DNA of 64,000 nt, from positions 133,158 through 197,157 of the forward strand of contig NZ_QBKZ01000016.1 of assembly GCF_003056725.1 (NCBI RefSeq), in the 5' to 3' direction. Positions 57,887 through 64,000 of the stretch are shown piece after piece. Each line of letters opens with the position of its first letter. The first letter of the stretch is position 1. The translations under genes and the position numbers were made by a program. This stretch comes from Mangrovicoccus ximenensis (lineage in GTDB: Bacteria; Pseudomonadota; Alphaproteobacteria; Rhodobacterales; Rhodobacteraceae). The notes under the pieces are model-generated. The model saw only the letters and a program-made list of their open reading frames with translations. It ran no database searches and was not told the origin of the DNA.

Positions 57887-58921
57887 TCACAGCGCGTCCC
57901 GCGCCAGCGGCGAGGTCGAGCAGTGGATGCCGCCGCCGCCGAGCTCGACGGCCTCGTAGTCGATGGCCACGACCTCGATCCCGGCCTTGTCCAGCAGCTC
58001 GGCCAGCCGCGGCGTGCGGGTGTCGTGCATGATCACCCGGCCGGGCTTCACCGCGAGGCAGTTCAGCGAGAAGGCATTGTCCTCGGGCGGCAGCTCGATC
58101 AGGCGCATGCCGCGCTTCTTGAGGTAGTCGAGGAAGAAATAGGGCAGCTCGTTGATGTTGACGATGGCGGTCTCGCGGTCGACCATCATGAAGCTGCCGT
58201 CGATATGGATGCGGTAGCCGGGCATCGGCAGCTTGATCAGATCGATGCCGAGGCCGTTCAGGATGCTCTCGACCTGGCGCACGCCTTCCTCGTTGCAGGC
58301 GACCGTGACGCCGCAGACGGCGGTCTTGTCGTCGATCAGCGCGAAGCCGCCGCCCTCGAACACGCCTTCGCCATGCACGGTGCCGAGGATCGGGCAGCCC
58401 GCCGCCGCGAGCGCGCGGGTGACGGCCAGTTCCTCGCCGCGGCGCACCTGGCGCGCCAGCCGGGTCACGATGGCGCCGCCGCGCACCGAGATGACGCTGT
58501 CGCGGGTGAAGATCTGCTTCATCGCGCCGGGCGCGGCCTTGTCGACCAGAACCACGTCGACGCCCTCGGCGCGCAGGGTCGCGGCCAGCGTGTCATGCGC
58601 GGCCTGCATCGCGGCAAGGTCGGGCAGGGTCTTGCCCATCCAGTACCAGCCCTTCTCGGGATCGCCGAAACCGCCGATCTCGGGCATCGGCTTGTCCTCG
58701 ACCACGCCCAGCTCCTCGCCGGGGCGGTGCATCAACACGGTGCGCAGCTGGCCGATGTCGGAGGTGCAGCCCCAGGGCTGGCCCCAGACGCGGGACTGTT
58801 CGGCGGGATCGTCGAAGCCCGGGCTCGGGACCGAGCCGAAAGTCTGGAAGAACTTGGCTTCCTTGTATTCGTGCTCGCTCATCGCGGGGGTGTGGGCGGT
58901 CACCTTGGCGGGCTTGTTCAT
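57887..58921 (-). CDS. Arginine deiminase/amidinotransferase family hydrolase
   Basis: 344 residues, complete. The pentein-fold active site has D in F-T-R-D-S, H-I-D-G-S-F-M-M-V-D, and Cys334 in G-G-G-G-I-H-C-S-T-S-P-L. It acts on guanidino compounds; dimethylarginine, arginine and agmatine are all possible, and the family also includes transferases. Sitting between an ABC permease and ATPase gene, it probably processes an imported guanidino compound. Confidence 0.85.
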   Translation of the reverse strand: MNKPAKVTAHTPAMSEHEYKEAKFFQTFGSVPSPGFDDPAEQSRVWGQPWGCTSDIGQLRTVLMHRPGEELGVVEDKPMPEIGGFGDPEKGWYWMGKTLPDLAAMQAAHDTLAATLRAEGVDVVLVDKAAPGAMKQIFTRDSVISVRGGAIVTRLARQVRRGEELAVTRALAAAGCPILGTVHGEGVFEGGGFALIDDKTAVCGVTVACNEEGVRQVESILNGLGIDLIKLPMPGYRIHIDGSFMMVDRETAIVNINELPYFFLDYLKKRGMRLIELPPEDNAFSLNCLAVKPGRVIMHDTRTPRLAELLDKAGIEVVAIDYEAVELGGGGIHCSTSPLARDAL

Positions 58922-58965
58922 CGGGAGGGTCCTTTGGTTGGGAACGGAGAGGAATGGGAGAGGGA

Positions 58966-59797
58966 TCAGCGCTGCGCGCCGGGCGGGCGGCTGCGGTCGC
59001 GGAAGGCCATGCGCAGCGCGAGGCCGAGCACCGTTGCCAGCAGCATCAGCGTGGCGATGGCGGCGATGGCGGGATCGACATTGTCGTTGATCGAGGTCCA
59101 GATCCGCCGCGGCAGCGTCACCACGCTGCGCGAGGTGATGAAGAGCGTCACGGTGATCTCGTCCCAGCTGACGATGAAGGACAGCAGGGCCGAGGCCGCG
59201 AGGCCGGGCTTGAGGTTCGGCAGGATCACCCGCAGCACGACGGTGCCGGGCCGCGCGCCGAGCGACCGGGCGGCGCGCACCAGCGCCGGGTCGAGATTGC
59301 CGAGCGACCCGCCGATCGCCAGCACCGCCAGCGGCATCGCCAGGATGACATGGACGATGACGGTTCCCGCCCAGGTGTCGAGCAGCGACAGCGACGACCA
59401 GAGCCGCACCATCCCCACCGCATAGATGATCGGCGGCACGATCAGCGGCGACAGCAGGATCACCCGCAGCAGCGAGGGCCAGCGTCCGGCATGCAGCCAG
59501 GCGCCGATCGAGAAGGCCGCCGCGGCGGCGGTGCAGAGCAGGCTCGAGACCAGCCCGATCGCCAGGCTCGCGCCGATCGAGGCCAGCCAGCCGTCGCGGG
59601 GATCGGCCAGCGACGCGAAATGCTGCATCGACAGCGCGTCGGCGGGCATCGACAGGTAGCTGCGGTCGGTGAAGGCCACCGGCACCACCACGAGCATCGG
59701 CACGAAGAGGAAGGCGAGCAGGCTCCAGGCGAGGAGGCCGGGCAGCCAGGTCTCGGCCAGTTTCACGAGCGGCGGCGCCCCGGGGCGCCGCGCTTCG
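58966..59797 (-). CDS. ABC transporter permease (PotC type), true start lost
   Basis: About 275 residues with six helices and the EAA-like loop A-A-R-S-L-G-A-R-P-G-T-V-V-L-R-V-I-L-P. It is the permease partner of the ATPase two genes on. The open frame reaches an ATG at 59820, but those first eight codons lie in the 34-bp repeat that belongs to the next block. GTG 59766 is a possible original start. Confidence 0.85.
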
Positions 59798-59830
59798 GCC
59801 GTCAGGAACACTCGCCTCATCTCTCCTCCT
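59797..59830. repeat. 34-bp exact repeat at a block join, copy 2
   Basis: Identical to 10631-10664. Read on the minus strand it is a ribosome site plus M-R-R-V-F-L-T-A. Next to the PQQ-associated binding protein this could be the start of the beta-propeller protein that normally follows it; this is inference. Confidence 0.85.
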
Positions 59831-61002
59831 CAGAAGGCGTCGCATTGGGACTCGGGGGCATCGAGCCCCAGAGTGTCGAGCGGGGAGCTCTGGTGCAGGA
59901 AGCCCTCCTGCGGCGAAACGCTGGCCGTGATCCGCCCGTCGAAGAGCAGGATCGGCTGGCGGAGCTGGCCGTTCCAGCTGCGGAAGGTGACCTTCTGCCC
60001 CTTGAAGGCCGCAAGTTCGAACGCATCCGACAGGATGTAGCCGCGCATCTCGCCGGCATCGGCGCTGCCGGTGCGGGTGACCGCCTCGCCGAGCACGCGC
60101 AGCGCCAGCCAGGTGTCGTAATCCTCCTCGCGGACATAGCGCCCGGTCAGCGCCTCGAAGCGGCGCTGGAACTGCGTCGCGCCCCAGGCCTCGTGCGCGG
60201 CATGGAAGGTCACCGGGCGCAGCCCGGCCGAGCCCAGCACCGGACGCGGGTCCCAAAGGTGGAACGGCAGATAGGGCGCGAAGACATCCGAGGCATCGGC
60301 GGCGATCACCGCGTCATGGCGCTTCGCCCCTTCGGTGAAGACCGGCAGCTGGCGCTGCACCAGCACATGGCCCGTGTCCGTGCGCCGCGCGCCGCCCGTG
60401 TCCTCGAATTCCCGCTCCTCGACGATGCGGGCACCGAAGCGCGCGGCGGCCCGGCGATAGGCATCGGCCAGCTCGCGGTCCGCCGGGTTCGAGCCGCGGA
60501 TCATGTAGAGGCTGGTCCATTTCTTCCAGGCGGCGAACTGCACGACCGCGTCGGCAAGCATCGCGGCCGAGGGCGTGACATGCAGGACGTTTGCCCGGCA
60601 ATCCTGGCTCCGCAGCCCCGTGCCGCGCGCCCGCGCATTGAGGATCAGCACCCCCGGCCCCGCCCGGTCGGCGAGCCGCAGAAGGTCGGCCCCGTCGGCC
60701 AGCACGACGACCGACTCGATGCCCTCGGCCAGGAGGCGGTCGAGCGCGGCCTCCGCCTCCGAGGGCGGCGCCGACACGGTTTCCAGCGCATAGTTGTGGC
60801 CGAGGAACGCACCCGTGGTGGCGTTGTCCTCCATTGCCAGCTCGGCCCCGGCAAAGCCGAGATCCCCGGGCATCTCGTCGAAACGCGAAATCGGCGCCTG
60901 CGAAGGATAGTCGACGCGCAGCACGGCCGCGCGCAAATCGGCAGCTGCCGCAGGTAGCGGCATGGCCAGCATCGCCGCAAAAAGCGGTGCAAGCAGTTTC
61001 AA
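59830..61002 (-). CDS. ABC substrate-binding protein of PQQ alcohol-oxidation clusters (TIGR03863-like)
   Basis: 390 residues from TTG 61002, which has GGGAGG 5 bp upstream; ATG 61041 is in frame but lacks a site. Signal peptide to A-A-A-A-D. The fold is that of branched-chain amino-acid binding proteins: G-A-E-L-A-M-E-D-N, R-G-S-N-P-A-D-R-E-L and E-E-D-Y-D-T-W-L-A-L. Members sit beside PQQ-dependent methanol/ethanol dehydrogenases (XoxF type). The DUF3280 and SRPBCC genes upstream fit. Confidence 0.8.
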   Translation of the reverse strand: MKLLAPLFAAMLAMPLPAAAADLRAAVLRVDYPSQAPISRFDEMPGDLGFAGAELAMEDNATTGAFLGHNYALETVSAPPSEAEAALDRLLAEGIESVVVLADGADLLRLADRAGPGVLILNARARGTGLRSQDCRANVLHVTPSAAMLADAVVQFAAWKKWTSLYMIRGSNPADRELADAYRRAAARFGARIVEEREFEDTGGARRTDTGHVLVQRQLPVFTEGAKRHDAVIAADASDVFAPYLPFHLWDPRPVLGSAGLRPVTFHAAHEAWGATQFQRRFEALTGRYVREEDYDTWLALRVLGEAVTRTGSADAGEMRGYILSDAFELAAFKGQKVTFRSWNGQLRQPILLFDGRITASVSPQEGFLHQSSPLDTLGLDAPESQCDAF

Positions 61003-61124
61003 GTTGTCCTCCCTTCCCGGAAGCCCGGGATCCCTTGGCATGCAGACTGCGCCACGGGCCTCGCGAACCCAACCTATACCTTTGGCCGAGTTGCCGCACC
61101 CCCTGTGACCGCTACCATGCCGCC

Positions 61125-61616
61125 ATGTTCCGCGTGACCGCCCTGCTAATCTCCCTTGCCGCCGCCGGTGCCGCCCTGGCCGGGCCCGCGCCGGAGAAAG
61201 GCGCGACCGTGGCGTTCCTGGGCATCCATCTGATCAACACCTCGCCGCTGCCGCTGCGCCCGGAAGAAACCGCGCGCAAGGCCATGCTGGAGGAGCAGGT
61301 GCGCGCGCGCTTCGCCGAGGAAGGGCTGGAGCTCGTCGATCTGGCGCCCGTCGCGGAAGAGCTGGACCGGGTGGCGAACCCGGCCAACTGCTATGGCTGC
61401 GACGTGCGCATGGCGCGCAAGCTCGGCGCCGATTACGTCGCGGTCGGCGAGGTGCAGAAGGTGTCCGAGCTGATCCTGTCGATGAACCTGGTGCTGCGCG
61501 AGACCGGCGAGGGCCGGATGGTCCGCGGCCGCAGCGTCGACATCCGCTCCAACACGGATAACTCCTGGTCAAGGGGCATCCGCTACATACTGAATACCGA
61601 GATCTTCAAGGAATGA
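61125..61616 (+). CDS. DUF3280/DUF2380 exported protein
   Basis: 163 residues. Signal peptide to A-L-A-G-P. V-A-F-L-G-I-H-L-I-N-T-S opens the domain. A Cys pair (N-C-Y-G-C-D-V-R-M-A) and L-G-A-D-Y-V-A-V-G-E-V follow. The family accompanies PQQ-dependent alcohol oxidation genes; its role is unknown. Divergent from the binding-protein gene, and 7 bp before the SRPBCC gene. Confidence 0.8.
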   Translation: MFRVTALLISLAAAGAALAGPAPEKGATVAFLGIHLINTSPLPLRPEETARKAMLEEQVRARFAEEGLELVDLAPVAEELDRVANPANCYGCDVRMARKLGADYVAVGEVQKVSELILSMNLVLRETGEGRMVRGRSVDIRSNTDNSWSRGIRYILNTEIFKE

Positions 61617-61623
61617 GGGAGGC

Positions 61624-62166
61624 ATGATGCGCATTCCAAGGATACTCGCGCTGGTGGCGGGGCTTCTGATCCCCGCCATGGCGCTGGCCCACGGCCCGTC
61701 GCGGCAGAAAGTGACGCTGACGACCGAGGTCGCCGCGGCCCCGGCCGAGGTCTGGGCCGTGATCGGCAACTTCCAGGACATGGGCTGGCATCCGGCGATC
61801 TTCTCGACCACCGGTGAGGGCGGCAACGAGATCGACGCCACCCGCCAGCTGGTGCTGGGCGAAGACGGCGGTCCGACCATCGACGAGCTGCTCTACAAGT
61901 ACGACGACGCCAAGATGACCTATTCCTACCGCATCGATCAGGTCGATGTCGCGGTGCTGCCGGTCACCAACTATTCCTCGCATCTGACGGTCAAGCCGCT
62001 CGACGGCGGCGGCTCGCAGATCGAATGGCGCGGCGCCTTCTACCGCGGCGATCCGCTGAACGATCCGCCCCCGGAGCTGAACGACGAAGCCGCGCTGGCC
62101 GCGGTGACCGCCGTCTACCAGGCCGGGCTCGACGCGCTGACCGAGCGGTTCGGTGCGGCGCAGTAG
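61624..62166 (+). CDS. SRPBCC-family exported protein
   Basis: 180 residues. Signal peptide to M-A-L-A-H. The START-like fold begins V-T-L-T-T-E-V-A-A-A-P-A-E-V-W-A-V-I-G-N-F, with M-G-W-H-P-A-I in the pocket and a long C-terminal helix. A periplasmic ligand-binding role in the PQQ alcohol pathway is possible. It forms an operon with the DUF3280 gene. Confidence 0.85.
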   Translation: MMRIPRILALVAGLLIPAMALAHGPSRQKVTLTTEVAAAPAEVWAVIGNFQDMGWHPAIFSTTGEGGNEIDATRQLVLGEDGGPTIDELLYKYDDAKMTYSYRIDQVDVAVLPVTNYSSHLTVKPLDGGGSQIEWRGAFYRGDPLNDPPPELNDEAALAAVTAVYQAGLDALTERFGAAQ

Positions 62167-62204
62167 CCTCCGGGCCGCCCTGCTCTGCCTCGCCGCGCTT
62201 CCGG

Positions 62205-62239
62205 AACTGCGGTCATCAGTTGATTTGTGCAACAGCGCC
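62205..62239. repeat. 35-bp insertion-sequence end at a block join, copy 2
   Basis: Exact reverse complement of 45982-46016, 38 bp after the SRPBCC stop and 27 bp before the HlyD-type stop. Confidence 0.8.
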
Positions 62240-62266
62240 CATCAGCGCCCCTGACCGGACATCAAT

Positions 62267-63064
62267 CTAGTTTCCAGCTTCAAACTCCAGGGTGCAGCGC
62301 AGTCCTGACGGAAGGCGGTGATCCCGATTTTCCAAGGTCAGCTCGACGCCGAAAGTGCCGCTGGCAATGTCGAAAGCCGAGTCGACAAGGCTGATCTCGG
62401 CGGCGATCGGCGTGTCGAACGGCGCCTGCGGATACACCGTTGCGCCTGCCGCCGCCATGACCATCGGGTAGGACTCGACCGGCACGAACGCGTGCACGGT
62501 GAGTGTGGAAAGATTGGCCAGTTCCAGGATGATCGCCCCGTTGGCAACCAGCGCCCCCGGATCGAGCGTCTGCTGCACCACTGTGCCGGCGAACGGGCTG
62601 CGGACAGTCTTCAGCGCCAGGACCGCCTTGGCCCGGTTCACTTCGAGCGCGGCGAATTCCAGGTCCTTCTGCGCGGTTTCAAGTTCGTTCCTGGCGATGA
62701 TGAACTCCGTTTCGGCACGTTCCAGTGCCTCTGCGGTGGTCGCCTTGCGGTCGAAGAGCTGCTGCGCCCGGTCGAGCCGGTTCTCGTAGAACTCGCGCCG
62801 CCCCTCTGCCGTCTGCAGCGCGGTCCGGTTCGCGGCGCGGGCGCGCGAAATGGCAAGGTTGGCAGCTTCGACTTCGGACTTCAGCCGCGCCAGCACCTGA
62901 CCTTCGGCGACGCGCTCCCCCGGGCTGACCAGCACCTCCTGCAGGATGCCGTCCACGGCGGTGGTGACGGCGACCTTGAGCGACGGCTGGACCGTGCAAT
63001 CCAGCGGCGCGGCAAGTGCCGGCGGCGCAAGGATGGCGAGCAAGGCGGTTGGCAGGGTTTTCAT
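62267..63064 (-). CDS. HlyD-family periplasmic adaptor protein
   Basis: 265 residues from ATG 63064. Signal peptide to A-L-A-A-P. The lipoyl halves are P-G-E-R-V-A-E-G-Q-V-L-A-R-L and V-R-S-P-F-A-G-T-V-V, separated by a helical hairpin (R-R-E-F-Y-E-N-R-L-D-R-A-Q-Q-L-F). A beta-barrel domain ends the protein. It would bridge an inner-membrane pump and outer-membrane channel. The upstream gene ends 10 bp before, so the two form an operon. Confidence 0.85.
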   Translation of the reverse strand: MKTLPTALLAILAPPALAAPLDCTVQPSLKVAVTTAVDGILQEVLVSPGERVAEGQVLARLKSEVEAANLAISRARAANRTALQTAEGRREFYENRLDRAQQLFDRKATTAEALERAETEFIIARNELETAQKDLEFAALEVNRAKAVLALKTVRSPFAGTVVQQTLDPGALVANGAIILELANLSTLTVHAFVPVESYPMVMAAAGATVYPQAPFDTPIAAEISLVDSAFDIASGTFGVELTLENRDHRLPSGLRCTLEFEAGN

Positions 63065-63074
63065 GATGGTCAGC

Positions 63075-64000
63075 CTAGTCATTGTTGCCCGTGAATCCGA
63101 AGGCCTGTTCCATGGCCGTTTCCCATCGCATCCGCGCGGCGCGGTAGCGGGCCGCAGCGCGGCGTTCGAGCCGGTCCGAATGCGACAGGGCCAGAGCCAC
63201 GAGCCGCGCGGACGGCCAATGGAGGCGCTTGCGCAGCTTCAAGCCGAACTGGCCGCGCACGGCAGCAATCGCAGGATCGTCCCAGGCCGCATGGAGTTCG
63301 ATATCGGCGCCCGGCCGGGCGCGCCAGACGGCATCCATCTTCGGCACCCGCCAGCGGGCGGTCTCGGCAGCGGCGAAAAGCACAGGCATGTCCCCGGAGG
63401 CGAGCAGGTCCTCGATCTCCTCGGCCCTGACGGCAATTTTCGCGGCAGCGCGCAGTTCGGAGGGCAGCCTGGACAGGAGGGCCTCTTGCGACGGCGAAGC
63501 GAAGGGAGCGACCAGCGCCACCTTGCCGCCGCCTGCACTCAGGTCACGCACCCGCTCCGTTATCCGGCGCCAGCGCATCGTGTCATCGGCATGGGGCTCA
63601 AGCAGGACCTTGCCGCGGCGGACTGGCCGCAACGAAGCGATGCGATCCGCGGTCAGCGCATGGACCTGCCACAAGGCGCGGCCGAGGCCCGGAGCCGGCG
63701 CGGAGACGCCCGCCAGGTGGCGGTAGCGGTTCAGCACGCGGCTCAGCGACACTTCGCTGACGATTTCGCTCCGAGGATCCCGGTCGCCCGCCTTGGCCTG
63801 GACCAGGCTTGCGGCCGAAACGAGGCTGCCCCGCGACAGGCGCTCTGCACGAGCCGGGTCGGACAGCTTGGGCACGCCGTTGATCATCGCGTAATCCTTG
63901 TGCTGGTTCATCCCGTGAAGGACGGTCAGCGCGGACCCAATCGTTTTCTCGCGCCAGGCTGCCACTGCCCAGGCCGGGCCGAAGGACAGTGCAAGGCGTT
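63075..64000 (-). CDS. Unidentified protein, open at the right edge
   Basis: At least 308 residues continue past the edge; the frame has no need of the ATG at 63965. Visible are L-S-R-V-L-N-R-Y-R-H-L-A-G-V, V-L-L-E-P-H-A-D-D-T-M-R-W-R-R, L-P-S-E-L-R-A-A-A-K-I-A-V and a basic tail R-L-E-R-R-A-A-A-R-Y-R-A-A-R. No signal peptide can be seen. Coupled to an HlyD-type adaptor, it may belong to an export or polysaccharide locus. Family not recognised. Confidence 0.55.
   Translation of the reverse strand, partial: RLALSFGPAWAVAAWREKTIGSALTVLHGMNQHKDYAMINGVPKLSDPARAERLSRGSLVSAASLVQAKAGDRDPRSEIVSEVSLSRVLNRYRHLAGVSAPAPGLGRALWQVHALTADRIASLRPVRRGKVLLEPHADDTMRWRRITERVRDLSAGGGKVALVAPFASPSQEALLSRLPSELRAAAKIAVRAEEIEDLLASGDMPVLFAAAETARWRVPKMDAVWRARPGADIELHAAWDDPAIAAVRGQFGLKLRKRLHWPSARLVALALSHSDRLERRAAARYRAARMRWETAMEQAFGFTGNND

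Noticed and set aside
59766..59830. Operon linking the PQQ-type binding protein to the PotC-like permease
   Set aside because: They seem 10 bp apart on one strand, but the eight linking codons lie in the 34-bp repeat shared with 10631-10664, at an expected block boundary.

Overview
The window is high-GC alphaproteobacterial DNA of Rhodobacteraceae/Paracoccaceae character. The evidence is hisA beside a DUF2147 gene, the small two-helix membrane protein-cob(I)alamin adenosyltransferase-etfB order, thioredoxin-like-LonN-Trm112, murG-murC, an FeS-type photolyase, a TRAP transporter, and the PQQ-associated binding protein-DUF3280-SRPBCC cluster. No rRNA, tRNA or CRISPR array was recognised.

The most important property is structural. 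From about 3 kb to the right edge the sequence is not one continuous locus. Roughly every 2 kb a gene is cut in mid-domain and joined without a gap to an unrelated cut gene, often in the opposite orientation. Joins lie near 3.0, (4.9), 6.8, 8.7, 10.6, 12.6, (14.6), 16.6, 18.6, 20.6, 22.6, 24.6, 26.7, 28.7, 30.8, 32.9, 35.0, 37.2, 39.4, 41.6, 43.8, 46.0, 48.3, 50.5, (52.8), 55.1, 57.4, 59.8 and 62.2 kb (brackets: position inferred). The spacing grows almost steadily from about 1.9 to about 2.4 kb. This is the signature of draft contigs sorted by length and concatenated. Several joins carry insertion-sequence ends or 34-35 bp exact repeats, where an assembler would stop. Gene neighbourhood should be trusted only inside a block. 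The first 3 kb contain one clear join (about base 80) and do not fit the length trend.

Content by block (kb): 0-0.08 glnE fragment; 0.08-3.0 DEAD-box helicase start and an unidentified 286-aa protein; 3.0-5.0 rsmD start, peroxiredoxin, DUF7282 protein, XRE regulator; 5.0-6.8 small lipoproteins; 6.8-8.7 decayed integrase; 8.7-10.6 CGNR zinc finger end and a TVP38-flavoprotein fusion; 10.6-12.6 PepSY protein with a two-component system; 12.6-14.6 3-hydroxyisobutyrate dehydrogenase end and CaiB transferase; 14.6-16.6 alpha/beta hydrolase; 16.6-18.6 Crp regulator and D-Ala-D-Ala carboxypeptidase; 18.6-20.6 TRAP transporter; 20.6-22.6 etfB start, cobalamin adenosyltransferase, small proteins; 22.6-24.6 thioredoxin-like end, LonN, Trm112, decayed IS110; 24.6-26.7 capsule export; 26.7-28.7 IS5 relic, coaBC, ChaN end; 28.7-30.8 PAS/RsbQ pair; 30.8-32.9 type VI secretion; 32.9-35.0 LysR, hydroxyacid dehydrogenase, flavin oxidase end; 35.0-37.2 BMP-type ABC importer; 37.2-39.4 LpxR-like, DUF2147, hisA, Hint; 39.4-41.6 thioesterase and aldehyde dehydrogenase; 41.6-43.8 Kef-type antiporter; 43.8-46.0 murG end and murC; 46.0-48.3 PAS protein and MocR regulator; 48.3-50.5 photolyase; 50.5-52.8 ISL3 relic, sodium channel, rplY; 52.8-55.1 DUF3604; 55.1-57.4 helical protein and DUF4011-type helicase start; 57.4-59.8 ABC transporter with amidinohydrolase; 59.8-62.2 PQQ-associated genes; 62.2-64 HlyD-type adaptor and an unidentified partner.

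I found no complete undescribed system. The best biological leads are four CTGAG boxes at exact 11-bp spacing beside an OmpR-type regulator, an RsbQ-PAS overlapping pair, a MocR operator-like inverted repeat, and a divergent pair made of a long helical protein and a DUF4011-type helicase.
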